NCBI GenBank assembly: GCA_940671915.1
Contig: CALNVZ010001229.1
Span: forward strand, 1 to 64,000
Origin: Paracentrotus lividus
Taxonomy: Eukaryota > Echinodermata > Echinoidea > Camarodonta > Echinidae
Length of the DNA stretch: 64,000 nt
Direction of reading: 5' to 3'
Below, one piece after another: positions 11,884 through 23,832 of this stretch. The position numbers and the translations under genes were made by a program. A model generated the notes under the pieces. It did not search any database and was not told where the DNA came from. It worked only from the letters and a program-made list of their open reading frames with translations. Numbering within the stretch: the stretch's first letter is position 1; the number at the start of each line of letters is the position of its first letter.

Positions 11884-12537
11884 CTGCTTGATGCTTACAT
11901 TTGGATTGCGATGTAGTTAGGAGCAGTGTAATTACGAAATTTGTATATAATAGTCAAGAAGTTACATGTAATGCGCTTAGCGTTATTCAGTCAGATCTGT
12001 ATTCACTGAAGATATTTCATCAGGGAAAATTATTATTATGACCAAATATTTATTCCATGGTATCCGTTTTCCTTACTTCTGCGACACAGTGTGCATACAT
12101 GATAATATATAGGGTCATATTCAGAATAAGTGGGACATTTAGCTGAACTTTCAATGTGGCGCTGTGCCTTTGAAAATACAAATTAGGATCTGAAATCAAC
12201 ACAAAGGCTTCTTTACGATACAAACAATTATTTAAATTCAAACATTATGTGATCCAGTTTTCTTACGCTGAATAATTGGGCAAACAGGAATTTGCACCTA
12301 TGGAACTATGGTGCTTTATGCGGCGGTCACAACTCGTCGTAGGCTACGGGGCACGTGCCATCGACGTAGCCTGCGCTGCATGTGCAATGCACGCACAGTT
12401 CTTGGATCTACTTCTGCGATTCCTGCGTTTCTGTAGTAAGGGTATTGTAAAAACTTCCTGCACGTCGTACATGCATTGTACTTGCAAGGTACCTCCGCTG
12501 CTCGAATTTTCTACGAAATCCATCGGCACGTCGAAGG
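11884..12537. other. Unassigned spacer
   Basis: No inverted repeat with defined ends. A 106-codon frame at 12276-12596 runs on into family D and is probably accidental. Confidence 0.5.
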
Positions 12538-12539
12538 TA

Positions 12540-13399
12540 GGGGAGACCGGGGATGGAAGTTACACGGGTCAGTTGTTACAGTTCTCAGTGTGCTAAATTG
12601 GAACAAGAGAGTTCGTGCTAACGGGCATTTATGTACAGCCTACACATAGCTGTGATGAACTGCCGGTCGTGAGGTTTCTCCGTTGTTTTATTAAAAATTA
12701 AATCAACAAAAAACATTTTTTACAGTTCCAAGTGAATTTTTGACAAAAATTAAAATTTTTAATAGTTCTTACAACTGAAGGCACATGATGATAGTCTGGT
12801 ATTGTGAATATAGTACATGTATGTCACTAATATACGCCTGAGTCATGCCCTGTAATTCTGCCTATGGCTGTGCTACAGTTGATTTTATGTGTAAAATCAC
12901 CCATGGGGTAGGTTGTTGCAACAACCTACCCCATGTCGATGTAACAACCTACCCCAATTACATTACACATGTAACATGTAATGTTGTTTCAATTTTCTGG
13001 TGTTAATATTTTGATATTTCTATTATTACTTTAGTCTATTCTAGAGCCCTACTTGATCTACTGTTAACGATACCAAGAAACTGAAAAGTTGAAACAAAAG
13101 TCTGGTATAAGAGATTTACATATTGTAATAAATTACCCCGTATGTTTACATATAGTAACAATCTACCCCGTGTGGTGTAACAACTTACCCCGTATACGGG
13201 GTAGGTTTTTACCCAAAAAAATGTCTTCATTAATTAAGCTGTAGTTAATTAGTGTTTACATGTTTTCAAGTTTTATGTGCCTCAGGTTTTAGCCGACATA
13301 ATATGCTAACTACAGACCCAAAATGGAGTGTGTGAGTACTTTCATTAGAATTATCTGGCCCAAAATGTGAATTTTGTAACGTCCATCCCCGGTATCCCC
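12540..13399 (-). mobile_element. Family D element
   Basis: Tips GGGGAGACCGGGGATGGAAG and its approximate inverse end between TA at 12538-12539 and 13400-13401. The left end shows the tandem tip (GGATGGAAGTTACAC, then GGTCAGTTGTTACAG; period about 17). The palindrome GTAACAACTTACCCC with GGGGTAGGTTTTTAC (13177-13212) ends 187 bp from the right end. A second palindrome of the same motif is at 12907-12932. It shares the outermost 14 bases with family C. 860 bp, non-coding. Confidence 0.8.
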
Positions 13400-13608
13400 T
13401 AATGCCAAACAGGTCTATGGTCAAGACAGAAATCTTTGGCCCTTACGTATTCCTTTAACTTTCTATGTGTGTCTTGACCTTTGTCCCATTAGGCAATATT
13501 ATAGTTTATTGATTGTGATAACCATAATTGCTTTTGTTCTACCTGACCCCGTGAATCAGATTATCAACCTTACCATTTTTTGTTTGTTTGTTTGTTTGTT
13601 TTTTTTTT

Positions 13609-13795
13609 GGTTGACACGTATGACCTCAAGATAAGGCCAAAGTTCAAATAACATGCTGCTAAAAAAACCCTGGAAATAGCAAAACCTAATAATTCTTTGG
13701 AATTTTCACCTCATTTACAAGTCAAAGGTCAATGAAAACGAACACTTCCTGGTTCGTGGGATCAAGTAGAACACGTTAACAGTGTTAAATAAAAT
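13609..13795 (+). repeat. Upstream direct repeat flanking the Penelope-like element
   Basis: GTTGACACGTATGACCTCAA to GGATCAAGTAGAACACGTTA matches 19087-19610 in the same orientation (GTTGACACACTCGACCTAGA to GTGATCAAGTAGAACACATT), though shortened. Such flanking direct repeats are usual for Penelope-like elements. A (GTTT)n run at 13581-13600 precedes it. Confidence 0.55.
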
Positions 13796-13999
13796 ATTCC
13801 AAGTAATGCGGCCCAATAAGACTAAGGTCACAACCAAACACTTTGGCCAAAACCTCTTTTTTTTACTTTGACCTTGACCTATTCGTTGTATAAGCTTATC
13901 TATGTTGGTAACTAACATGAATATATTTAACTTGATGCCATCAACCAAAACTAAGTGTTGCATCACTTAGTGTGATCCTCCTTATCCTTTCAGTTCAGT

Positions 14000-14400
14000 T
14001 TTGTCTTTTTGTTCCGTTTTCTTTTGTAGGTTATTTTTTGTGTTCTAGATTTACTCTTTTTACTTTTCTTCCACAGTCGTCCTCTACAGCGTGTGATTTT
14101 CTTATCTTAATCTTGCCTCATTTATTTTTTCTCTTTGTTTTCAGGTTTTTGGCTTCTTTCCTTCCACGTTTTCTTGCTTTCATTTTTTACTTTTCATTTT
14201 CATAGCTCTCTCTTTCTCCCGTACTGTTTTGATCTCTTACTTATCTCTTTTTCACAGGTATTCCTTTTTATTTTATTTTTTAGTTTTCTTTCCACTTTTC
14301 TTTGTTTACCTATCCTCACCCTTTTTGTGTTCTCGTTTTGGCTATGCATTTCCTTCTTCCTTGCTTAATTTTAGTTTTTCTTCTACAGCCCTTATCTACG
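14000..14400 (+). other. Pyrimidine-rich leader with repeated 3'-splice-site-like motifs
   Basis: T/C tracts end in TTTTGTAG (about 14029), CTTCCACAG (14078), TTTTCAG (14144), TTTCACAG (14259) and CTTCTACAG (14388), mostly followed by GT. The last directly precedes the first reverse-transcriptase codons. Similar tracts lie downstream at about 17240, 17310 and 17412. Confidence 0.5.
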
Positions 14401-17170
14401 ATGACTAACCACCTTTCCTTATTTTACCAACTCAGGAAGACCAAGCTGAAGGCCCTGAAACTCTCTTTTCACCAAGACAATTACAGATTTTATTCCCTCA
14501 ACCGTATCATACCCAAAGGCCTCAAACTCCTATGCACTCCTGCCCTAGCAACCCTCTCACCTGAACTACGAAAGCGGTGGAACCGGAGTTTACACAGTAC
14601 TTCCATTATCCTGATTAACATTCTCTCTGAACAGTGTGCAGCATCACTTGATTCTTTTTCAGCCGACATCCTCAGTTTGGAAGCTGATCTTCGTTCTTCA
14701 TGTACCCCTACCCAATGAATTGAATTGAATTGAATTGAATTGAATTGAATTGAATATTTATTGTCCATTTGGAAATTCTTTGTACATCGGTTTTACAAAT
14801 AATAGAAATAAATTATACACAAGTATAATGATGAAATTGAATCTCGTCTCTCTAAACACAGATTTGAACTCTCTGTACGAAGGAACAAGAAAATAGGTAA
14901 CCTGACGAAGAAGCGACAACAGTCCAACAGATTCAAACGACGCACCAATAACACTGTTGTTTCTCCTCATTCGGTCATTAACCTCTCTTCCTCTCCTCTC
15001 TCCCAAGCAGAAACTTCTCTCCTCTCTAAAGGTCTCAAGTTTGTCCCACCCCACCCACAGCGACCAGATAGCACTTAGCCAAGACCTTTCTTCTTTCTAC
15101 CGCAGGATACGCCTCAAAGGATTCTTCCTCGATGAACCCCCTCTGATCCTGAACCCTTCCGCCCACGTAGACATGGATCCCCCCCCAAGAATAGGGTCCC
15201 TTGCCTTGAAACCTACATCCAAGCTGTTTCCTCCCAAGTACGTTCCTCCAATTCTCTTGATTACAGCTCCCAGTGCAACTTCCCCGAGAAAACGTCAGGC
15301 TCTCTCCTCTTTTGGAACCAGGTCTGACATCATCAAACCAGCAGATAAAGGATCAGCCGTAGTAGCCATGGACCGCAAACAGTACATCGACGAAGCGATG
15401 AGACATCTCAACAATCAATCCCACTATAAGCTTCTAGATTCTGACTCTACAAGGGATTTCTCCTCACAGATCCAATCCACACTTGATGACATGAAGGAAC
15501 GCGAACATCTCTCCAGGAAGGCACACAAATTCTTTTCCCCGATTAATACTAAACCTGCTCGTTTCTATCTTCTTCCCAAGGTCCACAAACCTGGAAACCC
15601 CATCCTCTCTGGCAATGGCTCCCCTACAGAGAACATCTCCCTCTATGTTGATCACTTTATTAAACCTCTTGTTTCTCTTGCTCCCTCCTACATCCATGAC
15701 ACTCCGGACTTCCTTAGGAAACTCAACAGCATCAAGGACCAGATACCTGAAACAGCGATCATCGGCACGTTTGATGTTTCTTCCTTGTACACCAACATCC
15801 CCCATGCTGAAGGCATCCCCGCCTCTTGTGAGGCTTTGGCTCGCAGCGGTCACTCTAACCCCCCCCCCCCATACCCGCCATCAAATCCCTCATGACCCAT
15901 GTTCTTACCAAGAATAATTTCACTTTCATGGACAAAAACTATCTTCAGGTATCTGGCACAGCTATAGGCACCCGTATGGCTCCTTCCTACGCTTGTCTAT
16001 TTATGACCAAGCTAGAACAGCAGAATTTAGATTCAGCACCCTGTCGACCGTGGATTTGGTGGCGCTACATCGACGATGTTTTCTTCATCTGGACCAGGTA
16101 GGAAGAGAGCCTCCACACCTTCATTGATCACCTCAATTCTTTCCACAGGACCATCTAATTCACCTCTGATTTTTCCCACCAGAAGGCCAACTTCCTCGAT
16201 GTCACCGTCAAGAAAGAGACAAACCGTATCACCACTACTCTCTACACCAAACCCACAGATACCCACCAATACCTCCACTCTTCCAGCTGCCATCCCCGTC
16301 ACTGGAAAACCAGCATCCCTTATAGTCAAGCCCTCAGACTCCGCCGTATCTGCTCTGACGATTCTGACTTTTCTTCCCATGCTAGGAACCTGAAGAATCA
16401 TCTTGTGACCAGAGGACACAGTGCTAGGACAGTCCAACAAGCCATTAACAAAGTTCGTTCTCTCCCTAGATCTGGTGTTCTCAGAAAGAAAGCTGACCAC
16501 CAGGACACCACTGACAGAATACCCCTAATTGTGACTACCTTCCACCCTAATTTACCTCTTCTCCTCACCATCCTTCATGCTTATCACCATATTCTCCACA
16601 CTTCTGATCGTCTCCTACAGGCCGTTCCTGACACCCCTATCGTGGCATTTCGACGCCCCCGCAACCTCAAGGATCTCATCGTTCGTGCTGAAGTCCCCTC
16701 CCTTACTGACCATTCTTCTCCCATTCAGCATGGCACCTTCAAATGTACAGCCAACAGATGCATCATTTGCAATATACACATCCACGAAGGCGATACTTTC
16801 CAAAGTACCTCCACCAGCAGGTCTCATCACACCAAGCATGCCAAGGGGAACATCACCTGCACTACTTCTAATGTTATATATCTTATCACTTGCAGAGTTT
16901 GTAAGATGCAGTATGTAGGTGAAACTAAGACCACTCTCAAAAGACGCTTCTATGGGCACAGATCCACTGTCACCACCACCAAGCTTGACACCCCAGTTGG
17001 GAACCATTTCAATTTTCCTAACCACTCCATCTCAGACATGTCTCTTCAGGGCATTGAATTTCTTAGGTACACGTCCTGATTCTGTCCGTATCAGCAGAGA
17101 GAAGTTCTGAATGAGACGCCTTCGCACCATTAAACCTCACGGTCTCAACACTCAGGAGGGTAATAACTAA
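14401..17170 (+). pseudogene. Penelope-like element ORF (reverse transcriptase plus GIY-YIG), decayed
   Basis: The N-terminal helical part is at 14401-14717. RT core motifs follow: KPADKGSAVVAMDRKQY (15342), FYLLPKVHKPGNPIL (15563), FDVSSLYTNIPHAEG (15770, catalytic Asp), GTAIGTRMAPSYACLFM (15955) and WRYIDDVFFIW (16060, catalytic YIDD). Near the C-terminus, CTANRCIICN with later His residues (about 16744-16840) may be a zinc finger. The GIY-YIG nuclease VIYLITCRVCKMQYVGETKT with LKRRFYGHRS follows at about 16873-16962. Breaks: LINE-tail insertion at 14718, frameshift near 15070, frameshift at the C-run 15860-15870, TAG 16099, TAA 16156, frameshift near 17075 and TGA 17108. It once copied the element RNA and nicked the target. 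Confidence 0.9.
14718..14832 (-). mobile_element. 3' tail of a non-LTR retroelement inserted in the Penelope ORF
   Basis: Read on the minus strand, it ends in GGACAATAAATATTCAATTC followed by an (ATTCA)n microsatellite (seen as (TTGAA)n at 14716-14754). This is the tail style of CR1/L2-type LINEs and their SINEs. About 115 bp, 5'-truncated. The Penelope frame resumes with GAAATTGAATCTCG. Confidence 0.6.
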
Positions 17171-17582
17171 CTTTTTTTCTCACGTTTCTTTCTTGATATC
17201 TGTTTTTCCTCCTTTCCTTTATAGTTTAGTTTATTTGCAGGTATTTGTTTTATTTGACTAATACATTTCGTTTCTCTTATCCATTCTTCTTTCTCTTTTC
17301 TCCCTTTCAGGTTTGGCTCACACTTCTCTTTTGTTTTGTTTTGTTTTGTTTTTATGTCTTCCCCTTGATCTTTTACCTGTTTCGTTTATTCCCCCCTTAC
17401 TTCTTCTTGTAGGTTTATTACACACAGGTCTACTAGGTGTTCTTTTCCTTGGCTTTTTCGCTTTTCTTTCACTCTTTTCAGCTCCTTAGCCTCTACTCTA
17501 ATCCCTTCTTTGTTTACTCTCACCTCCCTCTCCCAGCTAATCATCTCTCTTTTGTTCCAGTTTGCTGTTTGATCACAATCGA
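17171..17582 (+). other. Pyrimidine-rich Penelope 3' region
   Basis: T/C-rich with several AG-terminated tracts (TTTGCAG 17240, CCCTTTCAG 17310, TTCTTGTAG 17412, CTTTTCAG 17480). It resumes at 18856-19030 after the foldback insertion. Confidence 0.5.
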
Positions 17583-18855
17583 GGTACTATCAGATAATTC
17601 GTTTTACTGTTTTGGAAACGGAAAAGCAAAAACTGAATATTGGGCAAAAACTGATTCTGATTTGTAATGACAAAACAGAATATTGAACACCTCTTCTGAT
17701 TTCCTTTTTACGTTTTTCCGTTTCCAAAACAGAAAAACGAATTATCTGATAGTACCGTTTAATATTTCCTTTTCCTTTTTCCGTTTTGCGTGCGGAGCCA
17801 GAACAAAGACGTTCGAAAGGGAAGAGAGGACACTCGTATACCGGGCAATATAACGCTCTAAATATTTAACACGTACAGCTAATGAGTGGCTTTCATTGTG
17901 CCCCTGCCCCTGCCGCTACTGCAAACCTGTCAAAACTCCTCCTTTTTTTGGGGGGGGGGGCAGTGGCGAATTAGAAGTGGACCAAAATTATTTCAGATTT
18001 TGGCAGACCCAATATTTTTTTTTAGCTACGTCACGCCAGACCGTGCGAGCAAAAAGCTACATCAATTTTTTACACGTGAAGTTTACCGAGCGATTAATGG
18101 GTGGGGGGTCGAGCGGGAGCGGCCCCATACCAGAAATTTAGAAAAAAGTTTCTTGATTTGGGGCCTTGGGCCCTTCTCCCTTGGTATTTATTTTTATTTA
18201 TTATTATTTTTTTTTTTTTTTTTGCTTTTTAAGATGCATGATTGATGACAAACCCAAGTAATGTATACTCTATGGGTTATGATCTTTTGGCTTTCCGATG
18301 GCCCAACAAAACGCATGTCTACCCCCCCCTTATCGCTCGACCAACGTGAAGTGAAAAACATGATGTACGTTTTGCTTTTCTGGCGTGACGTATAGGGAAA
18401 CGTGTGCATGCCAAAATCTGCCATTTCAATTTTGGGCTCCAATGTAATTCCCCATGTAACTGCACCCCCCCCCCTCGGACTTTCGACAGGTTGCAGTAGC
18501 GGATCAAGGCAGGGCGCAAGGGACGCACATTCCTATCTTTGAAAGCCGCTCATGAGCTGTACATGTTAAATACATAATTATGAGCGTTACATTGCCCGGT
18601 ATACGAGTGTCCTCTCTTCCCTTTCGAATGTCTTTGTTCTGGCTCCGAATGCAAAACGGAAAAAGGAAAAAGAAATATTAAACGGTACTTTCAGATAATT
18701 CGTTTTTCTGTTTTGGAAACGGAAAAAACGAAAAAAGGAAATCAGAAGAGGTGTTCAATATTTTGTATTTTTCACCAATCAGAATCAGTTTTTGCCCAAT
18801 ATTCCGTTTTTGCTTTTCCGTTTCCAAACAGAAAAACGAATTATCTGATAGTACC
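17583..18855. mobile_element. Foldback whose arms are themselves hairpins
   Basis: GGTACTATCAGATAATTCG at 17583 is inverted at 18855, and the arms pair to a centre near 18200 (for example CTCGTATACCGGGCAAT at 17833 with its mate at about 18608). In addition, 17583-17756 and 18684-18855 are each complete inverted repeats of the same tip. The element lies in the Penelope 3' region, with TTGATCA near both junctions. The open frame at 17886-18245 is accidental. Confidence 0.75.
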
Positions 18856-19017
18856 TGATTGATCAACCTCTTCTTGCTTTTTGATTGGCTGGCTTCTTCA
18901 CACCTTTTACAAGCCCGCCCCCCCCTTTTATTCTTTTGTTCTCATCCTCCAGGTTTGCTATCCAGGTAAAGCTTTTTTCTGTCCTTTCTATATCCATGTT
19001 TGTTCCCTACTTTTCTG

Positions 19018-19080
19018 TGTCATTTTGTCTCTGATGAAGATTCTGCTAGGATCGAAAGCTCAGGCTCCTTTTGACTTCAT
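19018..19080 (+). ncRNA. Hammerhead-ribozyme-like motif downstream of the Penelope element
   Basis: The core CTGATGA (19031-19037) and GAAA (19054-19057) are joined by a 4-bp stem II, GATT/GATC. After GAAA a 3-bp stem III (AGC, loop TCAG, GCT) leads to C19067 at the expected cleavage position. Penelope-like elements are known to carry hammerheads with very short stem III. Stem I is poor: only distal GTCA/TGAC (19019-19022, 19072-19075) pairs, so this copy may be decayed. Confidence 0.45.
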
Positions 19081-19086
19081 ATTTTT

Positions 19087-19610
19087 AGTTGACACACTCG
19101 ACCTAGAAATAAGGTCAAAGTTCACATAAACTGAGGTTTTTGCTAAAATGTTGCCATTTCCAGGTTGTTAGTCATCATATAAATTGACCTTTGCCCTAAT
19201 TTTAAGGTCATAAGGGGTCACCAGAATGTGGCAGCAATGTGAGGCTAGGTATGACCTATGTTGTATTCTTGATTAGTTGCTATTGATATTGTCTATGGAT
19301 ATGTTATGTCTGGTTATAGTGAAGCTTGACACAATTATGCATTTAATTATGCATAGACTAATTTGCATATTGCTCAAAACTGGCTGGTCGGGTGAAAAAA
19401 TGTTAATTGACTTAATTGCTAGTTATAAAATTACCTACAATTTGATACCAAATTTGACACAATTTGAAGAAAATTTTGTTTATATTAATGAAGCCTGACC
19501 TTTGCCCTCCATTTTGGGTCACAAAAGGTCAATGAAAAAATTGGAGACATATATTTTCTGATTCGTGTGATCAAGTAGAACACATTTATAGATGTTGCCA
19601 AACATTAACA
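19087..19610 (+). repeat. Downstream direct repeat flanking the Penelope-like element
   Basis: Longer version of 13609-13795: starts GTTGACACACTCGACC, contains two GGTCAAAG/GGTCACAAAAGGTCAATG segments, and ends near GATCAAGTAGAACACATTTA. It lies just after the hammerhead-like motif, as expected of a Penelope terminal repeat. Confidence 0.55.
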
Positions 19611-19639
19611 TGACTTGCAAACGAAGCCCGTATTCTGAC

Positions 19640-22460
19640 GATTGGTAGCCCCACTATAACATGAACTTTATTCAAATTACGTATTCGAGAAATCACTGAA
19701 CCATGACAAAGCCCTAAACTTTCTTCTCATTTGCATGATTTTCTTGTATCTTGTGCCCACTGACGCCTGAAACATCGGAATTTTTCTAAAAACTAAATCA
19801 AAAGTACTCTCCGAAAACAATTGTTATATTCAATCAGTAAGAATTTGAATTTTAGTCCATACGTGCCCAAATCTTATTTAAAAAACAAATTTGAGATGAT
19901 ATTTAGTGCATAAAATAACTGCAATGACTCTTCATAATTCTAAAATGGCCTATTTTTGGTTGCTTGATGGGTTCATCCAACCGTGAACGAAGGGGTCTTG
20001 GTGGCATACATCTTTAAAACAGGAACACTATCATATTTGATTGAATATAACATGGTAAAGAGGTAAAAATCGCAGTTTGGGCAATTTTTGCTGCATGCTC
20101 ACTCAACCGTGAAATTTAACGCAAATTTCGTTTCCGTAAGTTTGGAAGCACGTTTTGCATATTATTATGACATGTAAAATGTTTAAAATCTGAAAATTGG
20201 TCCGATATCATAGAATTAAAGTTGTGATTTTAGGCATGTGAACTTCAAAAAATGACATTTTTGCATTCAACTATTGCTCACTGAAGCATGACTTGATGAT
20301 TTTACCTAAAATTTGCCCCCGTGGCCAGCTAATCGAATTCCCTACACGTACATATAATTATATTTTTTAAATCCCTCCTGGTTAAAAAATTATTGATATC
20401 TGAATGGGGAACTTTTTTGTGCTGTGTTTATAAACACAACACAATAACATCTCAATAACATTTTTGGGGTTATGTTTAGATCTTTTGGACATGGGTCAAT
20501 GATCCTATGTCACCTGTATAAAAATTCATGCTTCAATGAGCACGTGAGACCTATTTTGTCATGTACGACTAAAATTTGAATTTTTTACTTTTTTTAAACA
20601 GCATGATTGTTTTGGGGGAGTACCTCGGAATTTATTTTCACAAAAATCCCGATGTTTCACGCCTCACTGGGCACAAGATACAAGAAAATCATGCAAATGG
20701 GAAGAAAGTTTAGGGCTCCGTCACGGTTCAGTGACTTACCTGATATGCGATTTGAATCGAGATCATGTTAGCTGGTGACCATATCTTAGCTGTGTGTCAA
20801 GTTTCATGGAATAAATCATGGTAGAATGAACAATAATCATCAATGAATTTAGGCCAAATTTCACAATTTTCAGATAATGATTGCCTCCTCAATTGACTTT
20901 GTGTACAGAGGTTTAACAAAAAGTGATTTTTGCATATTTTCATTGTTCATTTTTGTTCATTGCATTGACGCTCAAGCGACAATGCTATGTTATCGTTCCA
21001 TATTCTTATTCCGTCGTCTTCTTTTTCTTCTTCCACAAAAAGCCATTCATTTAACACGTGAACCTTGTAATCGCTGTCAAGGTCAAATTACTTATCCAAA
21101 TTCGTTCAAACTTCACAGACATGTCATCCATAATCCACTATTGATCCCCTGACATTTCAATTTCCAAAATCACTCATCCGTGACCGTCCATCGGCCATTT
21201 GGTACATTTTTGGTCAAATAAAAGCCATTTTTCCAGCAACCATAGCTCCATTATCCAAAGTCCTACAGACTTCTAACAAAATGCATTAAATAGTCAGTGA
21301 GTTGGCCTTTCATATGAATTCAACAACTTTTATTTCAAAACCATCTTCATATTTCAAATAAATAAAAAAAATCCACTCCATAATAAAATATAAAATTGTG
21401 ACTAAAAACACACAAAAGTGGCTATAACTTTCGTAAATCAATTCCATTTTGCTTCAAATTTTCAGGGCACGATATTCTAATAAGTGTGCACATACTCCAC
21501 ATGTTTCACGCTCCAGTGAATACGAAAAAATGCAAATAGCGCCCTCTAAAGTTTCAAAATTTGGCTAAAATCCAAGAGGCTGCATCTGCGTTGTGCCTTG
21601 TTAAAACCGTACCTTTTTTTTGGATTTAGGTAGTTTAGACAATGTCCTTTCTAGCAATGTAAAAAAAAATATATAGATTCATTGACCAAATTGCTCAAAA
21701 ATGTTGTAGAAATTAAAAAATTATCGATACCAGGAAATCAAGTTTTACTTCCCCTAAAATTGCGAATATTCAATCTAGGGGCCTGAAACTTGGTAGGCAT
21801 GTGTATCAATACATTTCACAACTACCTGCCAATTTCTGTAATATTTGATGACGTCATAATAAAGTTATGGACAAAAAATAGCGAATTTACAATGAATTAC
21901 ATATTAGGCATTATGTCATTGTCGTTCAATATTTGCTTCTGAAAGTGACATAACATTGACCGCATTGAAATTGCCTTTCCGTTGATACCATATATAATAT
22001 CGGTTGCAACAGAAAATTTTGAGTAAATCCAGTTTTTGTAGAAACCATTATACCAGCTTAATTGCTTCATAATCGCGAAATCGAGAAAGCCACGAGTGCT
22101 CAGATTACTATGGAACCCCGGGGAGGAAAAAGGATAAAGATAACAAAACTCAGCAACGTACACAAACCGCAATCGTTTAACACACATTTGTTCTACATGT
22201 GAATGCTTTTTCCGTTTCGCAATATATTTCAAAATATACATTTACAATTTCATAATCCTTGATATTTTTTAGTCAAAGCGTCAATGCACGCACATCGTTC
22301 ATATCAACGATTGCAGTTCTAGTTTGATTTCGAGTTATTCCATGAAACTTGACACACAGCTTAAGGTGGTCACCATCTAACATGATCTTGATTTAAATTG
22401 CTTATCCGGTAAGTCACTGAACCGTGACGGAGCCCTAAACTTTCTTCCCATTTGCATTAT
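19640..22460. repeat. Compound foldback with three copies of one end
   Basis: CACTGAACCATGACAAAGCC (19695) and CACTGAACCGTGACGGAGCC (22415) are in one orientation. The inverse GGCTCCGTCACGGTTCAGTG (20714) is between them. The first and second pair over about 120 bp around 19780-20625; the second and third pair over about 170 bp around 20780-22300. Many short CAACCGTGAA-like motifs recur inside. No coding capacity; frames seen are accidental. Confidence 0.6.
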
Positions 22461-22469
22461 TTTTCTCAA

Positions 22470-22600
22470 GGGGAATTGTCCCCTGGGGTAGCTGTCCTCC
22501 GGGGGCGTCGTCCTAGGGGGGGGGGGCCGTCCTCCGGGGGAGATGTCCATCGGGGGAGTTCTCCGGTGGGAGTTGTCCTCCGGGGGAGATGTCCTAGAAC
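22470..22600 (+). repeat. GC-rich minisatellite of 17-18 bp
   Basis: GTCCTCCGGGGGAGATGTCC-like units, about 7 copies, with a G-run at 22518-22527. Confidence 0.8.
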
Positions 22601-22688
22601 CCAACAATGATACCACCATCAGCCAGCTGTCATCACTGCATGCACCTGCCTGAGAATGCGCTCTCTGTACTTTTCATCGTAAATACTC

Positions 22689-22717
22689 CTGACGAAGACG
22701 GAGGTAAACCGTCGAAA
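22689..22717 (+). ncRNA. Second hammerhead-like core
   Basis: CTGACGA, then a perfect 5-bp stem GACGG/CCGTC, then GAAA. One base departs from CTGATGA and no stem III or cleavage site is evident, so this is a partial motif. Confidence 0.25.
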
Positions 22718-23832
22718 ATTCAAGGAAATAAATAGGAATACCCTAGGAGCCAAGGGCCTTTAATCAACATTTTTGCTGGGGAAGGTTTGAAGGTCCTTTC
22801 TAAAGTAAATTTTTGCGCTGATTCCAAAAATGTCACTCTTACTGACCGTACCCGTGACACTTCGGCCATTTTGGCCATTTTTTTTCCAAAAATGACCATT
22901 TTGGTCACTTGTGGTCAAGGGTATTTTATTTCTATAATTTTTGCCGATAAATGGGATTTTTAAAACCTATCTGATGTAAATATGTGCGCTGATTCTAGAA
23001 AAAGTAGTTTTATTGACTCGGTGGGTCCTTAAAGGGGTCATTTTGGTCAATTTCGGCCAAAAAATTGTCATTTTTATCATTTTGGGGGCCAAAATTAGAC
23101 CAAAATGACCATCAGAGTCAACCAAGTGATGGTCTTCCCATCCCCAAACCATTATTAAAAAACTTCCTTGGGTCTAAAACAATACTCCCATACTATTTTC
23201 CTAAAATATTTGGACAGCCCTGGTCATTTAGGCCAGTTTGACCGAAAGTGACCATTTTGCCATTTTGCAAGACTTTGCTATACAGGCCTATGTATTACGT
23301 GTATTAGTGTATACACGTGTATATGTATATAGATGTATTATCCTTTCGTTCAACTCATTTCACTAAAGAGTTGACTAGTGGTGGAGAAGTGGCAACAATT
23401 GATGCTGATTTCAAAAATAGAGGTCTTATTCAACCTACCCATCAGGTTCTGGTCACTTATTGGTCACTTATTGGCCGAAGGTTGACCATTACCCCTATGA
23501 AATAAAAATACGATTTACAATACATACAGTGCCTAAAACATAGTTAGACTGTGTCTCTAAGCACTTAACAGACAATTTTTTTAATATCATACCGGTCATC
23601 AGAAACAGATTTACCCCGCACACAATATGTGCACATTCTCCACTCCCTACTTAGCATGCTGACCATGAACTATTAAAAGAACAGGAAAAAAATGTTTGAT
23701 ATTTGCTTTCACAACAAAAGGCATGCACAAATATGACAAGCCTGAAAATCTGTGGTATTTACTGTGATTTAATCATTGTAATGTCCACTGTGGCGGTTCT
23801 TACCATTTTTATCCGCACTGACCATTCCTATA

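Noticed and set aside
12276..12596. 106-codon Cys-rich frame
   Set aside because: Crosses the left end of the family D element and has an equally open frame on the other strand; no motif.
13972..14368. Phe/Leu-rich frames resembling membrane proteins
   Set aside because: Produced by the pyrimidine-rich leader of the Penelope element.
15464..16500. Long minus-strand frames across the Penelope element
   Set aside because: Antisense shadows of the reverse-transcriptase frame.
17886..18245. 119-codon frame
   Set aside because: Lies in the centre of a foldback, overlaps G- and T-runs, and has no recognisable motif.
18410..18480. G-quadruplex or regulatory function for the many G/C runs
   Set aside because: Runs are scattered at element ends and junctions across the window and may reflect homopolymer growth or sequencing error; no pattern ties them to genes.
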